Source of the DNA: Stropharia rugosoannulata
Lineage: Eukaryota > Basidiomycota > Agaricomycetes > Agaricales > Strophariaceae
DNA: 64,000 nt
Reading direction: 5' to 3'
Assembly (NCBI GenBank): GCA_028532985.1
Contig: JANCIK010000003.1
Span: 1,932,001-1,996,000, forward strand
The translations under genes were made by a program, and so were the position numbers. The notes under the pieces were generated by a model. The model saw only the letters and a program-made list of their open reading frames with translations. It was not told the origin of the DNA and ran no database searches. Positions 38,152-49,009 of the stretch are shown in pieces; the stretch's first letter is position 1; each line of letters begins with the position of its first letter.

Positions 38152-38905
38152 ATGGCCCTCAGGTGCGCCCCCACCCGCCCCATGCAGCCCCCAATCAACC
38201 ACTCACAGCAGCCCTAGACACGAATTCTACGAGACCGACGAAAAGCTCACGCTCTCCATCTTCGACCGCGGCGCGGACCCCGACCAGGTCTCTGTCGTCT
38301 TTGAACCACGAAAGGTGTGCACCCCACTCGTCGCTATTCTTCCTATCTGACGCAGAGAATAGCTATCATACACACACGGCGACAAGTCGCTCGTCCTCGA
38401 GCCGCTCAAGGGGCAGATCGACCCCGATGCGAGCGACTACACCGTCGGCAAGGTCAAGATCGAAGTGCGCCTCGTCAAGCGCGTGCTCGGCCGGTGGGGC
38501 GACCTCGTCGGTGACAGCCCAGATCGTAAGCCACCTTCACGCCTCACACGAGCCACCTACTAACACCCCACAGCGCTCACCGCGCCCAAGGCGATCCCTG
38601 CCTCGCCGCCGCCGGCCGAGGGCGTGCGCAAACAGCGCAAGAACTGGGACGCGCTGACGACGACGATCCTGGGCTCCGAGAAGGAGAAGACGACAGAGGA
38701 GGACCCGAACGTGGGTGGCGACAGCACGCTCAACTCGTTCTTCCAGAAGATCTTTGGCGATGCCGACGAAGACACCAAGCGCGCGATGATGAAGAGCTAC
38801 CAGGAGAGCGGCGGCACCACGCTCAGCACCAACTGGGAGGAGGTTAGCAAGGGCAAGGTCGAGGTAAAGCCGCCCGCCGGGTCCGAGTGGAAAAAGTGGA
38901 ATTAG
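38152..38905 (+). CDS. SGT1: SGT1-like CS-SGS domain co-chaperone
   Basis: Exons 38152-38162, 38218-38314, 38363-38525 and 38574-38905 total 603 bases and give 200 residues. The first exon is only 11 bases. The third begins after AGAATAG; using the nearer GACGCAG would put a stop in frame. The CS domain (about residues 4-85) reads HEFYETDEKLTLSIFDRG, YTHGDKSLVLEPL and KIEVRLVKRVLGRW, an HSP90-binding fold. The SGS domain at the C terminus has STLNSFFQKIFGDADEDTKRAMMKS and GGTTLSTNWEEV..GKVE, ending EWKKWN. SGT1 links HSP90 to SKP1/SCF and kinetochore assembly. The usual N-terminal TPR domain is absent here. Confidence 0.92.
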
Positions 38906-39078
38906 CGCTCGCCCCCGTGCCACTCATTATCTTGTCTCATTTAGTTACCCTCTTTTCTCTTGTCTCATTCCTACATCTGTATATCCTTAAAACTGCTATC
39001 GACGTCTTGTGGAAAATAAAATGTTATCGCTTTCATGTACAATAGCGATCAGATCTGGCTAGTCGCGTAAACAAAGGC

Positions 39079-39734
39079 ATGTCTCCTCTCACCATCATCG
39101 TCGCAGCGACAAAGGCAAACGGGATCGGCGTGAACGGCGGGTTACCGTGGAAGCTGTCCAAGGAACTCAAGTACTTTGCTCAGGCGACGACTACGGCGCC
39201 CGAAGGACGACAAAATGCAGTGATTATGGGGCGCAATACATGGGAGAGCATCCCAGGCAAGTTCAGACCTCTACCCCGGCGACAGAACATAGTGGTCAGC
39301 AGAAACGCAAACTACGACCTGTGCGCCGTCTCTCTTTTCAAACATGACACTCACTCACTCACAGGCGCAGAGGGACAAAGTCAGCCTCGGCGACGCTCAC
39401 ACACAGTCTTAAATATGCACTGGAAGCGACAGGAAGCGCGCACCGGGGGTTTATCATCGGAGGCGCGACGCTGTATAGCGAGGCACTCGCGCTGCCAGTG
39501 TCTCCAGGTGGTGCGTACGTGGAGCGGATCTTGCTGACGCGCATCCTGGCACCCGCCTTTGACGAGTGTGACACGCACATGCAGGACATTGTGAATGCGG
39601 AGGAGGGAGGGAAGAGGGTGTGGAGGCGTGCAGGGCACGGGGAGCTGGAGGCATGGGTTGGGTTTTCGGTGGCGGAGGGGGAGCAGGAGGAGAACGGGGT
39701 TCAGTACGAGTTCCAGATGTGGGTGCGAGGGTAG
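39079..39734 (+). CDS. DFR1: Dihydrofolate reductase
   Basis: DHFR reduces dihydrofolate to tetrahydrofolate with NADPH, for thymidylate and purine synthesis. Exons 39079-39320 and 39365-39734, with a 44-base intron, give 203 residues. Landmarks in order are IIVAATKANGIGVNGGLPW (the substrate loop with LPW), KELKYFAQATT, NAVIMGRNTWESIP (the NADPH-site MGR.TWESIP motif), LPRRQNIVVSRN, then GFIIGGATLYSEAL (the second NADPH motif IGGA.LY), VERILLTRI, FDECDTHM and the terminal strand VQYEFQMWVRG. The length is normal for a fungal DHFR. The intron join Asp-Leu/Arg keeps phase 2. Confidence 0.95.
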
Positions 39735-39807
39735 GGTGGTGTACAAGCAGTATATTATATATAATAACGAAAAGCCATATCCTCCCTCGAGCCTGCACGA
39801 CAAAAAA

Positions 39808-40111
39808 TCAACCTTGACGCTGGGGCAGGAGTCAGCAGGGGTCAGACATATGATAAGCAAGGGCGTACCTGCTTGTGCTTGGGATTCTTTGAGCAGACGA
39901 CGTATACTCTGCCCTTTCTTCTGACGACGTTGCAACCGTCACACATAACCTTGACGGAGGAGCGGACTTTCATGCCGCGGACGAGGGCGGGTGCGCGGAG
40001 GGCTGGGGCAGAGAGGTGCTGATGGTGGTGGGGGTGTTGGAAGACGGGGATGGCGGCTGCGCGGGCGCGGGCGGCCAGAGGCCTCGTGGAAGCAAGTAGT
40101 GCGCGCAGCAT
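39808..40111 (-). CDS. Mitochondrial ribosomal protein bL36m
   Basis: Two exons, 40111-39869 (243 bases) and 39819-39808 (12 bases, a microexon coding for Arg-Gln-Gly-stop), give 84 residues. An N-terminal mitochondrial leader rich in Ala and Arg ([19 protein letters not shown]) precedes the bL36 core: [36 protein letters not shown]. The C..C...C...H zinc pattern of bL36 is present (CDGC, C, H). The short GT..AG intron has 49 bases. DHFR converges with only 73 bases between stop codons, so the 3' ends of the two transcripts probably overlap. Confidence 0.95.
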
Positions 40112-40275
40112 GGCGTTGGACGAGAAGTTGTGCGGCGTCAGACGGTGAGGAGGGCAGTAAAACGCGAGAGAATCACGTGACCCGGATAATTTACCGCGCA
40201 GGGACGCATTGGACAGTGAGCAACGTTTAAGGCGTTGTCTGGTGTCTGCCTGATGCAATACGTATTTAATTGTGA
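40112..40275. promoter_or_regulatory. Divergent promoter, bL36m / DMT transporter, with ATCACGTGAC
   Basis: 164 bases lie between start codons. The palindromic core TCACGTGA is at 40173-40180, inside AATCACGTGACCC, a full Cbf1-type (RTCACRTG) site. It lies about 60 bases upstream of the bL36m ATG. Confidence 0.55.
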
Positions 40276-41740
40276 ATGGCGCCCAGACACTCTGCAGCGC
40301 TTGCAGCCCCGCAGCTGGGAGGACGGATGGCAGTCACCCTGTTTTTTGTCGCCCTGCTTATCTTTGGAGTCGTCGAGAGCCAGCTGACGCAGGTGCGAAT
40401 GATCAGCTCCACTGTGCTAATACCATCTGACCGTCACTGCAGTACGTGCAGGCCGACCTGGGCTACCGCCAGCCCTTCTTCCTCTTGTCCGTCCATCACG
40501 CTTCTCGTTCGCTCTGATCTCATCATGCCCACAGCTACCTCGTCCACTCCTCCTTCGCCATCATCTTCCCTTTGCACCTCGCCTACCTGCTGCTCACCAC
40601 GCCCTACTCTGCCCGCGCACTGCTTACCGGCCTCGCATACGCCATCGCCAAGCACCTCGAACCAGCCCACACGTTCGCCGTCACGCCCTTCCCCCGCGCA
40701 AAGTTTGCCCGCCTCGTTCTCGCCCTCACCCTCGGCCTCACCTGCCCCGCCCTCCTCTGGTTCCTCGCAATCTCTCTCGCATCGTACGTCCTCCTCCTCG
40801 CTCCTCGCTCCCCCTCTAACTCCCTCCAGCGTAACCGATGTCACCGCTATCTGGAACACCAACGCCTTCTTCGTCTACCTCATCAGCGTCCGCCTCCTCC
40901 ATCTCCCATGGGACGCTCGCCACCTGCTTGCAGTCGTCCTCGCCACTCTTGGTACCGTCGCAGTCGTCTACGGCAGCTCCTCCTCCGCCCCGTCTCTCCC
41001 CTCCGAGTCCCTCGCCGCCCCTCCTCCGCCCACAGAAGACGCGCCTTTTAAACCCACCGCACCGCTCCTAGGCAACCTCATCACCCTTGTCGCCTCCTTC
41101 GGCTATGGCCTTTATCAGGTCCTCTACAAGATCTACGCAGCCCTCCCCTCCGATCCGGAAGCTGCAGAGCTCTACCACCACATCCCAGACGCGCCCGACA
41201 CTGAAGCCGACACCGACGAACCAGAAAGCACGCTCGACATGATCCACCCCCCGCCCTTCGGCCTCTACCCCAACCTCCTCACCTCCCTTCTCGGCTTGTC
41301 CACCTTCCTCCTCCTCTGGCTCCCCCTGCCCTTCCTCCACTGGTCCGGCGCAGAGCCCTTCCGCCTGCCCCCCACCTTCCTCACAACGGCCTCCATCGCC
41401 GCCATCGCCCTAAGCGGTGTCGCCTTCAACGCCGGCTTCATGGTACGCCCCTCGGCCCAGCACCCGTGCCGCACCCCTACTAATTAGCCATATATAGGTC
41501 CTCCTAGGCATATGGGGCCCAATCATAGTCTCCGTCGGCAACCTCCTCACAATCGTCCTAGTTCTCATATCCGACGCAAGTACACAGTCGCTATTAATAC
41601 CACCTACCCTGCTAATCCAATTTCCCTTCTAGGTTATCTTTGGCGGCGGTCTTCAAGTTTTAACCGTCTGGAGTCTATTGGGCTCTGGTGTCATAGTACT
41701 CGCCTTTTCCGTCCTGGCGTATGATATGTTTACCAAGTAA
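40276..41740 (+). CDS. DMT/EamA-type multi-pass transporter (SLC35F-like)
   Basis: The ATG at 40276 ([16 protein letters not shown]) starts a protein with about ten hydrophobic segments. Exons join Gln/[14 protein letters not shown] near 40390-40441, then [20 protein letters not shown], a cytoplasmic loop with [18 protein letters not shown], and [20 protein letters not shown]. After the intron come [20 protein letters not shown] and [18 protein letters not shown] Ser/Pro-rich loop, [42 protein letters not shown] and [20 protein letters not shown] follow. The two-repeat DMT layout resembles yeast YML018C/THI74 and SLC35F members. The substrate is unknown. The stop is at 41740. Confidence 0.85.
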
Positions 41741-42014
41741 TTACTATCCATCCAGTTGTGAGAGTTTTTGAATTGGCCTCGATATAAATGTAAACGTATG
41801 GATGTGAGGGGTGCCACGAGAGAAATAAAAGTCATGAAGCAGAGAATCGAGAGATCATTAGATAGCATCACAAAGACACGGAAAAAAAAAGATGATATGG
41901 AACAGAATATAAGCCTAAAGAACAGTACTACAAAGTGGTGTACCTCGCTAAACAGTGTAAGGAAGACGGGCGGGAAACAATATGAATACATGTCCGTGCG
42001 CTGGGCGAAGAGGA

Positions 42015-43806
42015 CTAATACCGACAGGAATAATGAATCGTGCAGTGAAATATGGGGTTGGGGAGGGCAAGGAAGAATGGGAAACGCGACTGGCCGCCAA
42101 CTTGGTCTTCTAATTGACGCCTCAACGCGCCGGATGCTGCGCTGCTGGCAACAGTCTACCAGCTAATATCACCGAATCCGAGGCGCGGAGCAGCAGCATC
42201 CCGCGAGGCGCTACATACAGACAGGCTCGCATATATGGGTCGAGCTCAGTCCAGACGCCCTCTACCCACTACTACTCCTCAAGTAGCGATAGCCGTCAAG
42301 CTGAACTACGTTTTAGGTTGGCATTCTGTACAGGAGAATGCACACACTACGTACCTCTTGCGCTTCGCTTTCGTCATCTCCTTCCGGAGAGCGGGCCCGT
42401 CCAACGGTTTGAGTAACTCAAACGCACAGAGCAAGTCCTCAGACACGCTAATAGTAGAACAATCAACACAGGAACAAGAATAGAAGAAGCTGATACACCC
42501 ACCTCATGCATGCTCCATAATTGTCAAATTCTGCACCAAGAGGCGTTAATCAAAGCAACAGACGATGCAACAAAGCATCCTTACCTCCGCAGTAGTTCGG
42601 AGCACTGAACACCGTTACGAGAGTCCGGTCATTCCAGAACTCGTATCCGTCTTCCACGACCATATGCGCGCGACATATGAGGTCCATGTCATACCGCACC
42701 AAGAATTCATTGATGATCGCTTTGCCGAAGCAGTACGACACCCCTCGCTCATTGTCTTCCCAGTCGAGCGCAGTGTCCGACGGATCCGACCATAACAGGT
42801 CGTTCAATAGTCCGAAATCGGGAACGTCCGTGGGTCGCTGTATGCGCTTTATGTCCTCCATCGAGTGCAATGATGGGGATAAGCCCCCATGGACACAGAA
42901 TATCTTGGACGCAACGATGGCTGCTATGGGCAGGCAATTAAACACGTCAATAAACGTCTTCCACGTCTTGATGTTACACCGCCGCTTGCATTCGTCGTAG
43001 AACCCATACACTACAGCTGATTAGCGCAACCACCCATCCAGCGCACGACGTAAACACATACCTCGTGTGACGTTCGCACACTCGTGATTCCCTCGCAGAA
43101 GGAAAAAGTTCTCGGGATACTTGATCTTGTAGCATAGCAGGAGCAGAATCGTCTCCAGGGACTGCTTGCCCCGATCGACGTAATCTCCCAGGAAGAGGTA
43201 GTTGGCTGCCGGGGGGAAGCCGCACATCTCAAAGAGTCGAATAAGATCCGAGTATTGGCCATGCACGTCCCCGACAATCTTCACCGGGGGCGACAGCTCC
43301 ACCAGCGTAGGCTGGCTGAGAAACACATCCCGCGCAGCGAGGCATATGGCCGTGATCTCAGTGTTTTTGAGACACAGCGACTTGCTGACCTTGCCCGTGT
43401 AGCCAACGTCGAGCAGCCGCTGAATCATGTCGTCCACATCGAACTGCTTGAGCCGCTCCTTGGCCGCAGAGGTTCCCGCCGACTCGGATGCGGCGCCTGC
43501 CCCATTGCTGGCCATGGAGCTCGGCGTAAAGGGAGTCGAGTTGGACAGGATGGTCTGCGTAACTGGAATATCGAGCGGGGCCGTTGCTGCCTTGGGCGAC
43601 GGCAGGGGCGACGGCACCGACGACGGCGACGGGGTGGTCTGCTCAGCAGGCTGTGACGGATACGGGGAGCCATGGGCGACTGCGGCGGGTGCGCCTGTTG
43701 GATCGGAGAGGCTGATGGCGGGGGTACGGTCGGCGCCGTCGAGAGGCTGTACGTCTTCGCTGTCCTTTGCGGGCTTTCGGGCCTTCTTCGAGGGCTGCTG
43801 GCCCAT
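42015..43806 (-). CDS. PPZ1: PPZ-type serine/threonine protein phosphatase
   Basis: PPZ is a fungal PP1-like phosphatase linked to ion homeostasis and cell integrity. The ATG at 43806 gives MGQQPSKK, a fit to the N-myristoylation pattern (Gly2, Ser6). About 130 disordered Ser/Pro/Thr residues precede the PP1 core. That core shows [37 protein letters not shown], then across an intron [42 protein letters not shown] and [15 protein letters not shown]. All metal and catalytic residues (GDVHG, GDYVDRG, GNHE, both His) are present. [12 protein letters not shown] and [15 protein letters not shown] follow and reach a donor at 42354. The last exon is uncertain; one in-frame option runs from about 42140 to a stop at 42015. 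Confidence 0.9.
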
Positions 43807-44028
43807 GGAGGGGGGCTGTGGCGACTGGGGACGCTGTCTGCCCAGTCGTGAGGTGAATACAGATAGGAGGGTAGGCGCCAGCGTAGAGAGATTATGTAAA
43901 GAAGTGGTTCAGGTCACTCTGGCGCATCAGCGCACCAACGCTTGTTTGGCTCTTGTTTGGCTCTCAATCACTCATCAATTGCACGCAGAAAACATAGTAT
44001 ATTCCTATACAGTACAGCCTACACCCCT

Positions 44029-44770
44029 CTAGAACTTGCCAAACGTCTTGGCTGCCGCCTTGTTCTTCGCAACCCTCAGGACGTTGAAGCGCACAGTCTT
44101 CGATAGCGGTCGGCATTGTCCTGCCAGCCCGTAAGCCTCTTAGTCTGCACCGCGAACAGGCCAACTTACCAACGGTAACAACATCTCCGAGCTCGATACG
44201 GAATGCAGGCGAGGCGTGTGCGGCCAAGTTCTTGTGGCGCTTTTCGTAACGGTCTGTATCCTCTGTAAGCAACCAAACCTCGTTCAACCGCTATTCAACG
44301 CACTGTACTTGGGGATATAGTGGAGGTAATCCCGGCGGATGATGATCGTGCGGTTCATTTTGGTGGAGACGACACGGCCGGTCAGGATGCGGCCACGGAT
44401 GGAAATGTCGCCAGTGAAGGGGCACTTCTTGTCTGTAAATCCCAGTTTGCATAAATACACAGTTGTCCAAATTCGATAAGCCAATTACGCACCAATATAA
44501 GTGCCGTTAATAGCCTCAGAGGGGGTCTTGAATCCAAGACCAACATCCTTGTACCAACGCTTCTCCTTGGTCGCAACCTTCTTTCCACCTGTATCATCCA
44601 CAGTCAGATTCGCGTCATTTCAAGCAGACCAGCCGGACGGACCACGGGCTTTGGTGTTGTGGAAGATTTGCTGCTTCTGGAACGCCTTCTCGATCTGGTT
44701 TTCACGGACAGCACTTAAACACAGATATGTCGCGGACGAGCAGCATGCAACTCACTTGAGCGTCGGCCAT
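44029..44770 (-). CDS. RPS11: 40S ribosomal protein S11 (uS17)
   Basis: A cytosolic small-subunit protein. The first exon is 15 bases (44770-44756, MADAQ). The intron to 44695 uses the acceptor AAAACCAG, joining directly to [15 protein letters not shown]; the nearer TTTAAG acceptor breaks frame. Further exons give [89 protein letters not shown] and [19 protein letters not shown], ending KTFGKF at 44029. This is full length for eukaryotic uS17. The many introns in a short ribosomal protein gene are usual in basidiomycetes. Confidence 0.95.
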
Positions 44771-45462
44771 GGTGATGATCTTGAGGTCTTGAACGCGGGA
44801 GCAGCCTTAGGCGGAGATTTTGGAGGTTTGTTGTCACTTGTTTGCCACCACCCTGCCGAAAGCCACCTTGTGTAAAACTGTATAGCCAACACGGGATATG
44901 CCGACTATATCAAGCATTGCGCTTCGAATGCGTGCTCACGTTGAAATACGGTCCTAGTTTACCTTCTTTGCAACAAAATCGTCAGCATGTAGCACCCTCA
45001 TACTGTAATTATTATGCGTTTAGTTCAGAATGGCCACCAAAAAGTGTTCTGCTATCTTCCGAGTTATGACAGGAGAATTATTCTAGGATCGCCTTCTGCT
45101 CAAACTATTAGAACGGACTCATACGTCAAGATCCTGCGCAAGCAGAATTTTGCATGAGACAGATTATCTCGTGTTGCAGTTGTGTGTATGCATATGCGAC
45201 CCCAGATCTCCTAGTTCAGCTCAGCTCAGCGTGAAAATAGTCGAGGCCTGAGGCCTTGAGTTTTGATCAGGCGGTTTTTGAGATATAAATGCAATCTACG
45301 TCTGGAGATGTGGACTCTGGAGAACAGTAGGATCGAGTGGACGCTAACTTCTAAGCGCTGATGCAGATGGGGCCAACGACTGGATATGGACAAACGTCAT
45401 CATTGACATTTACCATATTTGTCTATCGTATATATGAGCCAACGCGACGCGGTTGTTTGCAT
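44771..45462. other. Intergenic between uS17 and DNA ligase I
   Basis: This should hold both promoters, as the genes diverge. An in-frame ATG at 45361 could extend the ligase N terminus, but the residues between it and 45463 are unremarkable. I see no other gene. Confidence 0.5.
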
Positions 45463-48400
45463 ATGTTGATTGCACGGGTACTGACACGAGCGTTATCCAA
45501 GTCAGCTATGGGAAGACAACGGACTCTAGGTTCGCCCTTGAACTGCCTCTTTTGACTCGTATACTGACTGATATTAATCAAACAAGGCAAATTCTTTGAA
45601 ATGCCCAAAAATATTAAAGCACCACCCCCCCAGCAATCGAGTCTTCAGGAGATGTGGGGAAAGAAGAAACAGCCGAAGGTCGCGCCCAAAACAGAGCCCG
45701 ACGCGATGGATGTCGACGCGCCACCAAAGGCTGAATCGAGCAAAGACTCCTCTCCGCCAGCGGAAGAACCAGAGCCGGTCGAGACGAAGACAGAGAGCTT
45801 CAAGAGGAAGGAGGCAGCTACTGAGCCATTGAGTAGGTCCGCAACGCGTCGTCGCGTGCCTGTCGACCTGACGCGCCTATAGACTCAATGAAAGTTAAGA
45901 AACGGCGTATATTGGACTCGGATGATGAAGCCGATAGTGTCCTAGCCCCCCGTGAGTCGAACTCCATTGTGACCCTGTATGCCGCTGAGCAAGAAGCCGT
46001 TGTAGCTTCAAGTGCTCCCAGATCGACAAATACTTCAGTTACTCATTCTAACAACGAGGATGACGCACCCGAGGCACCCAGCCCTTCTCGCTCTCCCAAG
46101 GCTAAAGGGAAATTGAAGGCAAAGGCGAAACCAGAAGTCGCAAAACCGGTGGCTATTGCAAACGAGGATGCAGTACTGAGCGAGGAGGGCGAAGATGAGG
46201 TTGAGGCTGACGAATCGGAGGAAGAATTGGAAGCCCTCACCACCGACAAAGCGGCTACGGCGAAAACGTGAGTGAGGTTCGCTGAAGAAGGTTGCATACT
46301 TTTAACATTCTCAACACTAGTGCTCAATCTGCCATGACATATCTAAAAGAGGTAGATGTGGAGGGTGGCTGGAAAGAAGGGCAACCGTTTGTGGTCTCTT
46401 ACACTCAGCTTTGCTATCTCTAACGCCAATTGCAGCGTGCCGTATGCGGCACTAGCGAAGACCTTCGCTCTTATAGAAGCCACGACAAAACGTCTAGAAA
46501 AGACTGCTATCCTCACCGCATTTCTGTTGCTCGTCATCCAACGTAGCACCAAGAACGACCCCAAATCATTGCTGCAGTCGATATACTTATGCATCAACAG
46601 AGTACGTCTCATTTGACTCTTAATTGCCTCTTTTGATGACACTTGATGTAGCTGAGTCCGGACTACATCGGCATTGAGCTCGGAATTGGGGAAAGTTTAT
46701 TGGTGAAGGCTATTGGAGAATCAACAGGACGAAGCCTATCTCTGATCAAGGCTGAGTTAAAGAAGGAAGGTGATCTTGGACTTGTAGCAATGGTAATCTT
46801 CTCCTAAACCATTACTTATAACGGATGTTAATGCTTTTCTGTTTGTTAGAATTCCAAAAACAGCCAAAAGACATTATTCAAACCAAAGCCACTCACCGTG
46901 CCTTTTGTCTTTTCTAATTTGCGCGACATTGCTCTGTCGGCTGGTCACTCGGTAATTTATTTACGAACTCATTTTCTTTTTTACAAAACTGACACCTATT
47001 TTAGTCTCAAGCTAAGAAGGTCTCTATTATCACCAAATTGCTAGCAGCATGCCAAGATTTCGAAGCTAAGTACATTGTTCGAAGCTTGGAGGGCAAGCTT
47101 CGTATAGGAAACGCTGAACGCTCTGTTCTCGTTTCACTGGCACATGCAGCGGTCCTAGCAGAACGCGAGAGATGTACGTTGAAAAGTATAATGAAGATGG
47201 ACCTAGCTCTGACATAAGTAACTAGCTGGGAAGAAGTGGAGCACAGAGCAATTGGCCACTCGACTGGAACAAGGCGCAGAGATTATCAAGTCGGTGTATA
47301 GGTAAGCCTTTGGCTTTTAAAATAAATATAAGCAACTAATTCTGTTGTATCGATTAGCGAACTGCCTACTTATGATGAAGTCATTCCGGCTCTGCTAGAA
47401 TTCGGAATCGACCGGCTGCGCGAACAATGTAAACTTACTCCCGGAGTGCCGTTGAAACCCATGTTGGCTAAGCCTACAAAGGCCATTGGCGAAGTCCTTG
47501 ACAGATTCGAAAACAAGCGCTTTACTTGTGAGTACAAGTATGATGGAGAGCGTGCTCAGGTGAGTAATTATTGGCTGTCTTTATTTGACCGATTCGCTAA
47601 TCTTGATGTACTAAGGTACACAAGTTGGAGGATGGCACTGTTTGTGTCTTCAGTCGCAACTCTGAAGACATGAGCAAAAAGTATCCCGATTTGGTTGAAC
47701 AACTTCCTAAAGTAATTACCTCCTTAGCCTTCGAATTGACAGCTTCTGATAACTCGTTAGTGCATCAAAGACTCTACTAAATCATTTGTACTTGATGCAG
47801 AGGCTGTCGCCATTGACAGAGAAACGGGGAAGTTGATGCCCTTCCAGGAACTGAGCAAACGGAAACGCAAAGACGTTAAAGTGGAAGATATCAAAGTTCG
47901 CGTATGCCTTTTCGGTTTTGACTTGCTATTCCTAAATGGAGAGGTAATTGTTGCTACACTCTTCACCCATTAATCGACTCATTTATCTTAATTTCAGCCT
48001 CTGCTACAACACTCTTTGTTGGAACGACGCGCCCTTCTGCGGGAGCATTTTATTCCCGTTCCATACGAATTCGATTTTGCAAAGTCTTCGGATGGGGAGA
48101 CAACTGATGAGATTCAGACGTTCTTGGAAGAGAGTGTAAAGGACGGATGTGAAGGTCTCATGGTCAAGATGTTGGAGTCAGACGCCAGCTTCTATGAACC
48201 TAGTCGCCGCAGCGTTAACTGGCTAAAGGTATTTCACGGAAAATTCATTACCTGGGGAGATAGAAGCTAACTTAAATTTAGCTCAAGAAAGACTACCTCG
48301 CGGGCGTTGGCGACTCGCTAGACCTCGTGGTCGTCGGTGGCTATTATGGGAAGGGCAAGCGGACCAACGTGTACGGGGCGTTCCTGCTAGCATGCTACGA

Positions 48401-48924
48401 CAGCGACTCGGAAGAGTACCAAACGATATGCAAGATCGGCACAGGCTTCAGCGAGGAAGTATTGCAGACGCATTACAATGAGTTAAAACCCTTGGAAATG
48501 GAGAAACCGCGCGGTGACATCAAGGTCGGCGGAGCAAAACCTGATATCTGGTTTGAACCAAAGGTCGTCTGGGAAGTGCTCACAGCCGATCTGAGTTTGA
48601 GCCCCATCTACACTGCAGCGCAAGGCCTGGTATGTTTTTGATATGCCTCCCTAACTGCTTTTATTGATCCGTGTCAACTCTGCAGATCGAAGACAGAGGC
48701 ATTTCACTCCGTTTCCCACGTTACCTTCGGATCCGTGACGACAAGTCGGCCGTTGATGCGACGGGACCAGAGCAGGTCAGTGGAGGTTCCAAAAAATCAG
48801 AGTAGAAATCGCCTGACAGACATACCGTTCTCCTCAGATTGCGGAAATGTACGAGCGACAGGCACTTGCTCAGACAAAGGGGAAGAGTAAGAAGGGTGGC
48901 GACGCTGACGATGGCTTCTGGTAG
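45463..48924 (+). CDS. CDC9: DNA ligase I with spliced mitochondrial/nuclear N terminus
   Basis: ATP-dependent ligase that seals Okazaki fragments. The first exon (45463-45529) reads [15 protein letters not shown], then a second in-frame Met at 45508 (MGRQRTLG). A 57-base intron joins it to [10 protein letters not shown], so QRTLGKFF, a textbook PCNA-binding PIP box, is formed across the splice. This mirrors yeast Cdc9, where the first Met makes the mitochondrial form and a later one the nuclear form. An acidic disordered region follows. The ligase core has [16 protein letters not shown], then after further exons [20 protein letters not shown], the adenylated-Lys motif KYDGERAQV (near 47540), [30 protein letters not shown] and [13 protein letters not shown]. 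The OB part ends [18 protein letters not shown] and DDGFW at 48924. It is complete. Confidence 0.95.
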
Positions 48925-49009
48925 GACTTGGAGTGCATATAATGTGCATATAAGACTATGTATGGTGTATATATTAGGGGAATAAACGGGATATAATACG
49001 TGCAGGACT

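Noticed and set aside
45361..45462. Longer ligase start at the ATG at 45361
   Set aside because: In frame, but the added residues contain acidic and polar sequence that does not suit a presequence. The Met at 45463 starts a typical one. It cannot be fully excluded.
45601..45640. ATG at 45601 as the DNA ligase I start
   Set aside because: It would drop the PIP box QRTLGKFF and the presequence supplied by the first exon, both expected from the family.
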